64,000 bases of DNA. Origin: Oscillospiraceae bacterium (GTDB taxonomy: Bacteria > Bacillota > Clostridia > Oscillospirales > CAG-272). The stretch lies in contig SVTJ01000002.1 of the NCBI GenBank assembly GCA_015063845.1, positions 1 through 64,000 on the forward strand, in the 5' to 3' direction. The translations under genes and the position numbers were made by a program. Position 1 is the first letter of the stretch, and each line of letters begins with the position of its first letter. Below, one piece after another: positions 53,319 to 61,593 of the stretch. The notes beneath the pieces were generated by a model. The model ran no database searches and had not been told where the DNA came from. It saw only the letters and a list, made by a program, of their open reading frames with translations.

Positions 53319-53328
53319 ATCGCGTCCC

Positions 53329-54423
53329 TTATACGTTAAATCTGAAGAGGACGATATCTCCGTCCTTCATAACGTAGTCCTTGCCTTCGCTGCGGTAGAG
53401 GCCGGCTTCTTTTACAGCGTTCATACTGCCGTATTTTTTAAGGTCGTCGAAGGAGACGATCTCCGCTCTGATAAATCCGCGTTCAAAGTCGCTGTGTATC
53501 TTTCCGGCAGCTCCGGGGGCTTTTGTTCCGCGAGTGATCGTCCAAGCGCGGACCTCCTGAGGTCCTGCCGTAAGATAGCTGATAAGACCGAGCAGAGAAT
53601 AGCTTGCCTTGATAAGTCTGTCAAGACCGCTTTCGGCAATGCCAAGGTCCTCGAGGAACATCTGCTTTTCCTCTCCGTCAAGCTCGGCGATCTCCGCCTC
53701 AAGCTGAGCGCATACCGCGATGATCTGCGAGTGCTCTCTCTCCGCCTGCTCTTTGAGCGCAACGTAGTCCGCATTGTCAAGCGGCTCGCCGCCAACCTCG
53801 TCCTCTCCCACGTTCGCAACGTATATAACGGGCTTCATAGAGAGCAGAGGCGTGTCGTAAAGGCAAGCCTTTTCGTCGTCATCAAGCTCTACCTCGCGTG
53901 CGCATTTTCCGTCAGAGAGAGCGGCGTGAAGCTTTTCGAACACCGCAAGCTCGCTTGCGAGCGTCTTGTCTCCCTTCATAGCCTTCTTTGTGCGGTCGAT
54001 CCTTCTCTCAACCATTTCGATGTCGGAGAAGATAAGCTCAAGATTTATAGTTTCGAGATCACGAAGGGAATTTATGTTTCCGTCAACGTGAATGATGTTG
54101 TCGTTTTTGAAGCAACGGACAACGTGAACTATCGCGTCAACCTCTCTGATGTGTGAGAGAAATTTATTACCGAGACCTTCTCCCTGAGAAGCACCCTTCA
54201 CGAGTCCCGCGATGTCAACGAATTCGATGACGGCAGGCGTATATTTTTCGGGCTTGTGCATCTCTGCAAGATAATCGAGACGCGAGTCGGGAACGGCAAC
54301 TACGCCGACGTTCGGCTCGATCGTGCAGAACGGATAGTTTGCAGACTCTGCGCCCGCACCCGTAAGAGCATTAAAAAGCGTACTTTTTCCAACGTTGGGA
54401 AGTCCCACGATACCAAGTTTCAT
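53329..54423 (-). CDS. ychF: redox-regulated ATPase YchF (Obg family)
   Basis: 364 residues, normal length. GLPNVGKSTLFNALTGA (G1), ANYPFCTIEPNVG (G2), VDIAGLVKGASQGEGLGNKFLSHIREVDAI (G3), a helical arm, YVANVGEDE in the place of NKxD (the change that gives ATP preference), and a C-terminal TGS domain (WTITRGTKAPGAAGKIHSDFERGFIRAEI). It binds ribosomes and takes part in stress responses. The plus-strand frame over the same DNA is a shadow. Confidence 0.97.
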   Translation of the reverse strand: MKLGIVGLPNVGKSTLFNALTGAGAESANYPFCTIEPNVGVVAVPDSRLDYLAEMHKPEKYTPAVIEFVDIAGLVKGASQGEGLGNKFLSHIREVDAIVHVVRCFKNDNIIHVDGNINSLRDLETINLELIFSDIEMVERRIDRTKKAMKGDKTLASELAVFEKLHAALSDGKCAREVELDDDEKACLYDTPLLSMKPVIYVANVGEDEVGGEPLDNADYVALKEQAEREHSQIIAVCAQLEAEIAELDGEEKQMFLEDLGIAESGLDRLIKASYSLLGLISYLTAGPQEVRAWTITRGTKAPGAAGKIHSDFERGFIRAEIVSFDDLKKYGSMNAVKEAGLYRSEGKDYVMKDGDIVLFRFNV

Positions 54424-54524
54424 ATCTTATTTTTCCTTTTTAATAGTTTTATTTCTAACAATTTATTATACTACAAAATTGAAGACAAATCAAGGTCTTT
54501 AGCGAATTTTATATTTGCCTTGCA

Positions 54525-54556
54525 AAAAAACACCCCGCATAAGCGAGGTGTTTTTT
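54525..54556 (-). terminator. terminator of the surface-glycan operon
   Basis: A 14-bp stem with one mismatch (54525-54538 with 54543-54556), T-rich on both sides; lies just beyond the rfbB stop and before ychF. Confidence 0.88.
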
Positions 54557-54582
54557 GCTTTGTGTATTGTTGAACGGAAGAT

Positions 54583-55602
54583 CTACTTATTTCCGTACAT
54601 CTTTTTGTAGTAATTCTGATACTCTCCGCTGATAATGGTCTCCCACCAAGAGCGATTATCCAGATACCACTTAATGGTCTGCTTGATGCCGTCAGCAAAT
54701 TTTGTTTCGGGAAGCCAACCGAGCTCGTTGTGGATCTTTGTGGGGTCGATAGCATAGCGCATATCGTGTCCCTTTCTGTCCGTAACGTAAGTAATAAGTG
54801 TTTCCGGCTTGCCAAGCTCTTTGCATATAAGCTTGACTATGTCGATGTTCTTCATCTCGTTGTGACCGCCGATGTTGTATACCTCGCCCACACGTCCCTT
54901 GTGGATAACAAGATCTATTGCCTTGCAATGGTCTTCAACGTACAGCCAGTCGCGAACGTTCAAGCCCTCTCCGTATACGGGTAACGGCTTGTCAGCAAGA
55001 CAGTTTGCTATCATTAACGGGATAAGCTTTTCGGGGAAATGATACGGGCCGTAGTTATTAGAGCAACGGCTGATAGATATAGGAAGACCGTATGTTCTGT
55101 GGTATGCCTGGACCAAAAGGTCTGCAGATGCCTTTGATGCTGAATAGGGGCTGCTGGTATGGATAGGTGTTTGCTCGGTGAAGAATAGGTCGGGGCGGTC
55201 CAAGGGCAGATCGCCGTATACCTCGTCCGTTGAAACCTGATGATAACGCTTAATGCCGTACTTGCAACATGCGTCCAAAAGAACCGAAGTGCCCATAATA
55301 TTGGTTCTTAGGAAAATGTCGGGATTTTCGATCGAACGGTCAACGTGGCTTTCTGCCGCAAAGTTGACTATCATATCGGGATGCTCTTCCTCAAAGAGCT
55401 TATATACCGCATCGCGATCGCAGATATCTGCTTTTACAAAGCGGAAGTTTGGGTCATCCATCACCGAAGCAAGCGTGGAAAGATTGCCTGCGTAGGTCAG
55501 CTTATCCAAGCAAACAATACGGTATTCGGGGTATTTCTTGAGCATATGGAAAATAAAATTTGATCCAATAAATCCGGCTCCACCGGTCACGATAATAGTC
55601 AT
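54583..55602 (-). CDS. rfbB: dTDP-glucose 4,6-dehydratase
   Basis: 339 residues. NAD-binding VTGGAGFIGSNF, FAAESHVDRSIENP, STDEVYGDLP with the catalytic Asp-Glu, YSASKASAD (YxxxK), SNNYGPYHFPEKLIPLMI and RDWLYVEDHCKAID. It turns dTDP-glucose into dTDP-4-keto-6-deoxyglucose. No rfbA, rfbC or rfbD is nearby, so the precursor comes from elsewhere and the keto sugar probably goes to the aminotransferase next door. The ATG at 55602 follows AAAGGAGG; the frame open to 55665 does not start earlier. Confidence 0.96.
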   Translation of the reverse strand: MTIIVTGGAGFIGSNFIFHMLKKYPEYRIVCLDKLTYAGNLSTLASVMDDPNFRFVKADICDRDAVYKLFEEEHPDMIVNFAAESHVDRSIENPDIFLRTNIMGTSVLLDACCKYGIKRYHQVSTDEVYGDLPLDRPDLFFTEQTPIHTSSPYSASKASADLLVQAYHRTYGLPISISRCSNNYGPYHFPEKLIPLMIANCLADKPLPVYGEGLNVRDWLYVEDHCKAIDLVIHKGRVGEVYNIGGHNEMKNIDIVKLICKELGKPETLITYVTDRKGHDMRYAIDPTKIHNELGWLPETKFADGIKQTIKWYLDNRSWWETIISGEYQNYYKKMYGNK

Positions 55603-55669
55603 TTGTTTTCCTCCTTTAGGATCCTTCCGCAAAACCTGATCCGCTTGCGGGGATGTTAACCTCAATATA

Positions 55670-56767
55670 TTAGTTTAAAATAATGTCACAGATAGTATCA
55701 ACTTCTTCTGTTGAAAGGTCCGCATAGAGCGGCAATGTCAAAACGCATTCTGCAATGTGAGCCGCAACGGGTGTTTTTTCCGCGCCTGCGGTGGGAAGGG
55801 AAGTATAACACTTAAACGTATTGGTCAATGGGAAGAAGTACTTTCTTGCAATAACATTGTTTTCCGCAAGCAATGCGAACACCTGATCTCTATCGTACTT
55901 GTAGCCGTCGAAGACTACGGGGAAGTATGCGTAGTTTGATTTTACATCGGGGAGCTCAGCGCAAAGCTTTATGCCCGAAACGTTTGAAAGGCGCTTGCGA
56001 TATTGCTCGGCGGCTATTCTTCGCTTTTCTATCTCTTCTTCGAGATGACGGAGATTGCATATCCCCATTGCTGCCTGAAACTCGTTCATTTTGGCATTTC
56101 CGCCTATGTAAACTACGCCTTCTCCGCTCAATCCAAAGTTACGGCGTCTTGAATATACGGTTACCATATCGTCATCTGCGAAGCACAGTGCTCCGCCCTC
56201 GATGGTGTTGAAGACCTTGGTGGCGTGGAAGCTGAACATTGATACGTCACCGAGAGATGCCACACTCTTGCCGTTTTTTGTTACGCCAAATGCGTGAGCC
56301 GCATCATAAATGACTTTCAATCCGTGCTTTTTAGCAATTTCTGCGATCGCATCGGAGTCGCAGAGATTTCCGTATACGTGAACGGGCATTATCGCTACGG
56401 TCTTGTCTGTGATGAGCGCCTCGATCTTGGAAACGTCAATGGTATAGTCTTCGGGGTTGATATCGCAGAACACGGGAACCAGCCCGCTTCTTGCGATCGA
56501 GTGTGTTGTGGAAGCAAAGGTGAACGGGGTGGTTATTACTTCGCTTCCGGGCTGAAAGTCAAATGCTTCGAAGGCATTTTCCAGTGCCAGGTGTCCGTTT
56601 GTATAAAGTGCAACGTGCGGTACGTTCAGATATTTTTCCAATTCTGCTTGGAGCTGAACGTGCTTTGCTCCCATATTAGTCAACCAATGGCTTTCCCAAA
56701 GCTCCTTGATCTCCTCGCAATATTCCTCAAAGGGAGGCATTGAAGAGCGTGTAACATTAATAGACAT
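55670..56767 (-). CDS. DegT/DnrJ/EryC1/StrS aminotransferase, probably sugar 4- or 3-aminotransferase
   Basis: 365 residues. VALYTNGHLALENAFEAF, EVITTPFTFASTTHSIARSGLVPVFCDI, YDAAHAFGV with the PLP Asp, and SMFSFHATKVFNTIEGGAL with the PLP-binding Lys. The acceptor is likely dTDP-4-keto-6-deoxyglucose made by the adjacent rfbB product; close relatives include VioA/QdtB-type enzymes, but the amination position cannot be told by eye. Confidence 0.9.
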   Translation of the reverse strand: MSINVTRSSMPPFEEYCEEIKELWESHWLTNMGAKHVQLQAELEKYLNVPHVALYTNGHLALENAFEAFDFQPGSEVITTPFTFASTTHSIARSGLVPVFCDINPEDYTIDVSKIEALITDKTVAIMPVHVYGNLCDSDAIAEIAKKHGLKVIYDAAHAFGVTKNGKSVASLGDVSMFSFHATKVFNTIEGGALCFADDDMVTVYSRRRNFGLSGEGVVYIGGNAKMNEFQAAMGICNLRHLEEEIEKRRIAAEQYRKRLSNVSGIKLCAELPDVKSNYAYFPVVFDGYKYDRDQVFALLAENNVIARKYFFPLTNTFKCYTSLPTAGAEKTPVAAHIAECVLTLPLYADLSTEEVDTICDIILN

Positions 56768-56806
56768 AACTTACCTCATATTTATTTAGTTGCTTTTGAA
56801 TGTATT

Positions 56807-58036
56807 TCAAAAGATCGTTAGCAGATCTTTGCGCATCATATCGTTACCGCAGTCATCCAATACTCTCATATTATCGACTGCCCTTACGTGCTTTTGGTAC
56901 AACTCCTCGGTGGTATCTGCTTGAACGGTAAAGCCCGCAATACGGTCTCCGCTGTTTTCGATAGTGTCAAATTCGGCGCCCTTCCATTTGAACAGATAGT
57001 AGTCCGAGATAGTACCCTCAGACTTTAGTTCTTCAAAGCCTTCCAAACGGTCAAAGCGACCCGGCTTGCAATAAATGAACTCATTTACGATGTGCTTGTT
57101 TTCGGGAGTGACTTTTTGAACGTGCGGTCTCTTGCCGAGAGTAAGGTCGACAACTGCCGAGATCACGTCGAAGCCGGACGCCTTTTTGATGAGCAGATAT
57201 TTGACTCCGCCACCTGTTCTAGCACTGAATTCCAACACGAAAGCACGTTCTCCGTCACTGATCATTTGGATAAGCATGGGGGAGTTTTTAAGCTTGAAGG
57301 CATCGGCGATCTGTTGGGCGATACCGCGCACAAGCTCGTGTACGCGCTCCAGCTTTTCCGAGGAATAGCGTCCTCTGAAAATAACGAATTTATCGTTGTC
57401 GGCGATCTTGTCGAGTATTGATACGGACAAAACGTGTGCTACGCCTTCTTCCACGTAAATATCAACACTCAACTCCTCTCCGTCAATAAATTCTTCTACA
57501 AGAGCCGTGTCAGTCCTGCTGAGCTTGATGGCAGTATCAAACGCCACTTTTAATTCTTCATCGTTTTCTACGCGCTTGACACCCTTAGAGCTATTACAGT
57601 CAACGGGTTTTACGATCAAAGGATATCTCATTCCGTCAAGCCGAGCCATATCGAGCTCTGCCATGATAACGTGCTTAGCAGTTGAGATATTGTACTGGTT
57701 GAACACCTTTTTCATATACTGCTTGTTAGTGACGTTTAACGCAGTCTGGTAGTCTATATAGCAGGGAAGCCCCAAGGCTTCCGAAACACGCGCAACCGTC
57801 AAAAGTGCCTGGTCGGTACACGCCGTGATCAAAAAATCCACCTTTTCTTTTTTAGCTATATCTGTGATAGCCTCAACATCAAGGGTCGAGGCGCGGTAGA
57901 AAAGATCCGCGTACGGCTTTGCGACGGGGTTTTCATAATAATCGGCAAGGACGGTAAAAATGCCTCTTTTGCGCAATTCCTCAAGCAGTGCGATCTGAGG
58001 AAAACCGCCCGCAAGAACCAAAGCTTTTTTTGCCAT
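56807..58036 (-). CDS. ATP-grasp domain ligase
   Basis: 409 residues. KKALVLAGGFPQIALLEELRKRGIFTVLAD (pre-ATP-grasp fold), YPLIVKPVDCNSSKGVKRV (ATP lid), ALVEEFIDGEELSVDIYV, and FVLEFSARTGGGVKYLLIKKASG with the metal Glu/Asn-equivalent positions. It is like CarB- or biotin-carboxylase-type ATP-grasp ligases that form an acyl phosphate and then a C-N bond. In this operon it probably attaches an amino acid or small acid to the amino sugar made by its neighbours; that is inference. Confidence 0.8.
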   Translation of the reverse strand: MAKKALVLAGGFPQIALLEELRKRGIFTVLADYYENPVAKPYADLFYRASTLDVEAITDIAKKEKVDFLITACTDQALLTVARVSEALGLPCYIDYQTALNVTNKQYMKKVFNQYNISTAKHVIMAELDMARLDGMRYPLIVKPVDCNSSKGVKRVENDEELKVAFDTAIKLSRTDTALVEEFIDGEELSVDIYVEEGVAHVLSVSILDKIADNDKFVIFRGRYSSEKLERVHELVRGIAQQIADAFKLKNSPMLIQMISDGERAFVLEFSARTGGGVKYLLIKKASGFDVISAVVDLTLGKRPHVQKVTPENKHIVNEFIYCKPGRFDRLEGFEELKSEGTISDYYLFKWKGAEFDTIENSGDRIAGFTVQADTTEELYQKHVRAVDNMRVLDDCGNDMMRKDLLTIF

Positions 58037-58074
58037 TGGTGTTCTCCTTGTTTTTATTTTGTTATTCGATAAAG

Positions 58075-59529
58075 TTATTCTTTCGCCTTATTGCTCTTTT
58101 TGCGCAAATAACTCTTCGCCGTAGAAAGTACGTATGAAAAGCTTTCCAAGCGGAAAAGCTTAGATCCCAATATGTAGATAAGAGCACCGAGAGGTATCTG
58201 GATCAAAAGCATCAGATACTCATGGATCGGCAAAAATGTAACGCAGTATACGATAGCGCCCATACCGATCGAAAGTGCGATCTGCGGGAGCATATCCTTC
58301 ACCTGCTGCAAATAGCTGTAGCCCAAGAGTTTTTTATTTGGAGCTGCATTTACTATCTGCGAGATGAGAGCAGTGAAAAGCAGACTGTATGCCATCGCCT
58401 CTACACTTATCCACATGGTCGCGAGAAGTACGGTAATACCTATACCTTTTTTAATTATTTCAAGCTTTAAAAATATATCGCTTCGCCCCATTGCCTTCAT
58501 GGCGTTGAGGTTTGCCGTATGAATGGGATAGAACGCCATCGTGATACAGAAAATGCGCATAAAGAATACGCACGGAAGCCATTTTTCGGTTAAAAGAAGC
58601 TTAATGAAGGGCTCGGCGCATACCGCGAGACCGATCATAATAGGCATCATAAGATAGGTGCTTGTCTTGATGGCTCTGCGTGTCATTGCCTTGACTCGCT
58701 CACGCTCGTCCTGCGCAGATGCCATGGCAGGGAAAAGAACGCTGTCGATAGATGTATTGATGTTAGTGACGACAAGCTGGGGGAACTGATGTCCTTTGTT
58801 ATAAAAGGCGAGGTCTTCGGAAGTATAAAGCTTACCGATGATCAGTTGTCGGATATCGTTATAAACGGTATTTATGAGGTTGGAGACCAGTAGCTTCCAG
58901 CCAAATGAAAACAGTCCCTTGAGCCTTTTGAATGAAAACATCCATTTTGGACGCCATTTTACCGTGAACCAAAGAATAACGGTTCCGACCAAGGAATTGA
59001 ACAAGCTCTGAGCAACCAATGCCCAGACGCCAAATCCTGCGATAGCCATTCCTATACCGACGGCTGCAGCTCCGATAGTACCGCCGATGGTTGAATAAAA
59101 GAAGCGTTTGAACAGCATATTCTTTGAAACGTATGCCTGCTGAATGTTTTTTACGCCCGATATGACGAGAGTCAAGCTCAAAACACGAACAATGGGTGTA
59201 AGCTCAGGTCTTTCGTAAAATGAGGCGATGAGAGGGGCGCAAAAGAACATTATTGCGTACAGTACGGTACACGCTACGATGTTAAAATAGAACACCGTGG
59301 AGAAATCAAGATCGTCCGCGTCCTTTTTTTGTATCAGCGCATTGCCCAAGCCGCTGTCCACAAACACCTGCATAATGGTGGTAAATACGGTAACCAGTGC
59401 GATCGTGCCGTAGATCGTGGGATCCAACAAGCGTGCGAGTACGATAGAGACCACAAAGGTGACACCTTGTGCTCCTATGCGCTCGAGCAATCGCCAAAAG
59501 AAATTGTTGAGAACTTTTTTGTTTTCCAT
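58075..59529 (-). CDS. lipopolysaccharide/oligosaccharide flippase (MOP family, WzxC/TuaB-like)
   Basis: 484 residues with about 12-14 membrane helices. The N-terminal VLNNFFWRLLERIGAQGVTFVVSIVLARLLDPTIYGTIALVTVFTTIMQVFVDSGLGNALIQKKD is the hallmark of the WzxC/TuaB branch of the MOP superfamily, and SFGWKLLVSNLINTVYNDIRQLIIGKLY recurs in that branch. It moves lipid-linked repeat units to the outside. Two bases separate its start from the glycosyltransferase stop, so the two are coupled. Confidence 0.94.
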   Translation of the reverse strand: MENKKVLNNFFWRLLERIGAQGVTFVVSIVLARLLDPTIYGTIALVTVFTTIMQVFVDSGLGNALIQKKDADDLDFSTVFYFNIVACTVLYAIMFFCAPLIASFYERPELTPIVRVLSLTLVISGVKNIQQAYVSKNMLFKRFFYSTIGGTIGAAAVGIGMAIAGFGVWALVAQSLFNSLVGTVILWFTVKWRPKWMFSFKRLKGLFSFGWKLLVSNLINTVYNDIRQLIIGKLYTSEDLAFYNKGHQFPQLVVTNINTSIDSVLFPAMASAQDERERVKAMTRRAIKTSTYLMMPIMIGLAVCAEPFIKLLLTEKWLPCVFFMRIFCITMAFYPIHTANLNAMKAMGRSDIFLKLEIIKKGIGITVLLATMWISVEAMAYSLLFTALISQIVNAAPNKKLLGYSYLQQVKDMLPQIALSIGMGAIVYCVTFLPIHEYLMLLIQIPLGALIYILGSKLFRLESFSYVLSTAKSYLRKKSNKAKE

Positions 59530-59531
59530 AA

Positions 59532-60491
59532 CTACTTTCTTATTTTCCTTACAAATTTGATCAAGAATGGAAACGTTGCCTTGATACGGATCTTGATCCT
59601 GCTCTTGAATGGAAGATTGCGGAATATGTCTTTGTATTCCTTATTGAGCATCTTTTTCCAGTTTTCGCGCATGGAGAGAAGCTCGAATTCGATCTCTCGA
59701 AGCTTCTTATGAATGACAAGATCGTATTTTTTCTCGGTATCTTCGTTTAATGCCAATAATGATTCGCGCAGCTTTGCATAGTGCTTTTCGCGCTTTTCGA
59801 CGTTGAGTGCCACACGTGCAGTCCAAGAACCTGCCACCATCGCACGATAGACAGTTGTTATATCGCAAAGATACAGCAGACCGCCTCGTAATGATCCCTG
59901 AATCTGGCAAGTGTAGTCGTAGCGAAGGATTTGGCGGAATCTGGGCAGTTCGTAAAGCAGATACGCTCGATAAAAGAGAGAGGCTGTAGCAACGAATCCA
60001 CCACCACCTGCGATCACGTCGGTTACTGGAATAATGGTATCGTGGTCCGAGGGGCAGATACGGGAAAGCTCTCTTCCGCTTTCGGCGTCAATGCGTACAG
60101 CTCCCGTGGCGCACATATCTACTTCTGGATGCGCTTCCAAAGCGTCAAATTGTTTTTGTAGCTTTAGTGGGTCTGTCCAACAATCGTCCCCTTCGCAAAG
60201 AGCAACATAGTCTCCTTTGATACGCGGAAGCTGAAAGGTATGGAGTATGCCAATACCCTTGGAATACTGATTTTCTGTTTGATATATCGGCTTGATAAGA
60301 TCGGGATATTTTGCCTCGAACTCTCTTATGATTTCCGCTGTGTTGTCCGTGGAGGCATCGTCGTGAATAAGTACTTCAAATGCAAAATCTGTCTTTTGCA
60401 TAACAAAGCCGTCCAACGCTTCCCGTATGTATTTTCCGTGATTGTATGCATTGCACACAACGCTGACTCTTATTTTTTTGGTGGCTTCCAT
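59532..60491 (-). CDS. glycosyltransferase family 2
   Basis: 319 residues. VSVVCNAYNHGKYIREALDGFVMQKTDFAFEVLIHDDASTDNTAEIIREF is the GT2 N-terminus, CEGDDCWTDP supplies the DxD-type metal site near residue 105, and CSDHDTIIP-like linkers follow. The donor and acceptor are unknown. The C-terminal 60 residues are basic and helical and could bind the membrane face. First gene of the glycan operon, behind a consensus promoter. Confidence 0.93.
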   Translation of the reverse strand: MEATKKIRVSVVCNAYNHGKYIREALDGFVMQKTDFAFEVLIHDDASTDNTAEIIREFEAKYPDLIKPIYQTENQYSKGIGILHTFQLPRIKGDYVALCEGDDCWTDPLKLQKQFDALEAHPEVDMCATGAVRIDAESGRELSRICPSDHDTIIPVTDVIAGGGGFVATASLFYRAYLLYELPRFRQILRYDYTCQIQGSLRGGLLYLCDITTVYRAMVAGSWTARVALNVEKREKHYAKLRESLLALNEDTEKKYDLVIHKKLREIEFELLSMRENWKKMLNKEYKDIFRNLPFKSRIKIRIKATFPFLIKFVRKIRK

Positions 60492-60541
60492 ATTTAACTC
60501 CTTGTATCAGCAGATATTTTTTAACATACAGTTACAAATTT

Positions 60542-60570
60542 ATTATATCACAGCACCATAAAAATGTCAA
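60542..60570 (-). promoter_or_regulatory. surface-glycan operon promoter
   Basis: On the minus strand TTGACA (60570-60565), 17 bases, TATAAT (60547-60542); both hexamers match consensus and TGTGA lies before the -10. Confidence 0.88.
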
Positions 60571-60700
60571 CTGCAAACATTGATTTTGGAAAACGGCGAA
60601 CGTTGCAGGGCTTCGGACAAACCAAAACGGCAAAAAAGTGAAGAAAAGGTGACAGATAAAAGTTTTTTTAAAGAAATTTAAGAAAATTTTAAAAAAGTGT

Positions 60701-60729
60701 TTGCAATTTGGGAAAATGTATGGTATAAT
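60701..60729 (+). promoter_or_regulatory. two-component system promoter
   Basis: TTGCAA (60701-60706), 17 bases, TATAAT (60724-60729) with an extended -10 (TATGGTATAAT). Confidence 0.8.
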
Positions 60730-60814
60730 GTTATGTGTTAACATAGGTAATTATGCTCGGTTGCAGGAACTGCTTGCTTCTGTGGCGAAAATAAAGAATT
60801 TTGGAGGTGCTTAA

Positions 60815-61507
60815 ATGCTGGATACGAAAATTCTTGTCGTAGACGACGACGAAAATATATGCGAGCTGCTTAAGCTTTATTTTGAAAGCGAGGGCTATGG
60901 CGTAAAGCTTGCGCGTGATGGTGCTGAGGGTATTAACTTTTTTAAGATCTACGAGCCCGATCTTGTGCTTCTTGACATTATGCTTCCCAAGAAAGACGGT
61001 TGGCAGGTATGCCGCGAGATAAGAGAGATGTCCTCAAAGCCCATTATCATGATAACTGCTAAGGGAGAGGTTTTTGACAAGGTTCTCGGTCTTGAGCTTG
61101 GAGCTGACGATTTTGTGGTCAAGCCCTTCGATATGAAGGAACTCAGCGCAAGAGTAAAATCCGTGCTTCGCCGCTATCAGGCACACACAAACCAGAACGA
61201 TGAAGAGGTCATAAAGTTTGACAACATAGAGATAAGCCATCAGAAGTATGAGCTCAAGCTCAAGGGCAAGCCGATAGACGTGCCTCCGAAGGAGCTCGAG
61301 CTGCTCTACTTCCTCGCTTCCAACTACAATAGAGTTTTTACGCGCGACCAGCTTCTTGACAAGGTCTGGGGATTTGATTATCTCGGAGACTCCAGAACGG
61401 TAGACGTTCACGTAAAGCGCTTGCGCGAGAAGCTTGAGGGCGTATCCGACAAATGGACGCTTAAGACCGTTTGGGGCGTTGGATACAAGTTTGAGCTGTT
61501 AGGCTGA
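60815..61507 (+). CDS. OmpR/PhoB-type response regulator (WalR/PhoP-like)
   Basis: 230 residues. The receiver domain has the acidic pocket VVDDDEN, phosphoacceptor Asp54 in LLDIMLP, Thr in MITAKG and Lys in VKPFD. The C-terminal winged helix has PPKELELLYFLASNYNRVFTRDQLLDKVWG and DSRTVDVHVKRLREKL. The WalR/PhoP/ResD subgroups look alike here. GGAGGTG precedes the ATG. It is paired with the histidine kinase 86 bases downstream, past a hairpin. Confidence 0.95.
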   Translation: MLDTKILVVDDDENICELLKLYFESEGYGVKLARDGAEGINFFKIYEPDLVLLDIMLPKKDGWQVCREIREMSSKPIIMITAKGEVFDKVLGLELGADDFVVKPFDMKELSARVKSVLRRYQAHTNQNDEEVIKFDNIEISHQKYELKLKGKPIDVPPKELELLYFLASNYNRVFTRDQLLDKVWGFDYLGDSRTVDVHVKRLREKLEGVSDKWTLKTVWGVGYKFELLG

Positions 61508-61515
61508 TAACGAAT

Positions 61516-61573
61516 TAAAAAAAGCGGCAGGAGCGCCCGTCCCGCACGGTCGTTCCTGCTTTTTGATTTTTTG
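61516..61573 (+). terminator. imperfect terminator-like hairpin between response regulator and kinase
   Basis: AAAAAGCGGCAGGAGCG faces CGTTCCTGCTTTTT with mismatches, and an inner CCCGT/ACGG pair lies between; T-runs follow to 61573. It probably stops part of the transcripts before the kinase, lowering kinase relative to regulator. Confidence 0.6.
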
Positions 61574-61593
61574 ACGCAGAAAGGAGAAAGAAT

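Larger units (their letters stand above)
60492..60814. other. divergent intergenic region with two promoters
   Basis: A 323-base gap without a gene. It has the leftward promoter of the glycan operon (60542-60570) and the rightward promoter of the two-component system (60701-60729). Between them lie about 130 bases rich in A and T, with an A-run section at 60680-60695 that may be bent; no operator was recognised. Confidence 0.7.

Noticed and set aside
53275-54156. 293-residue plus-strand frame opposite ychF
   Set aside because: ychF is one of the most conserved GTPases and accounts for the DNA; the frame begins in a hairpin.
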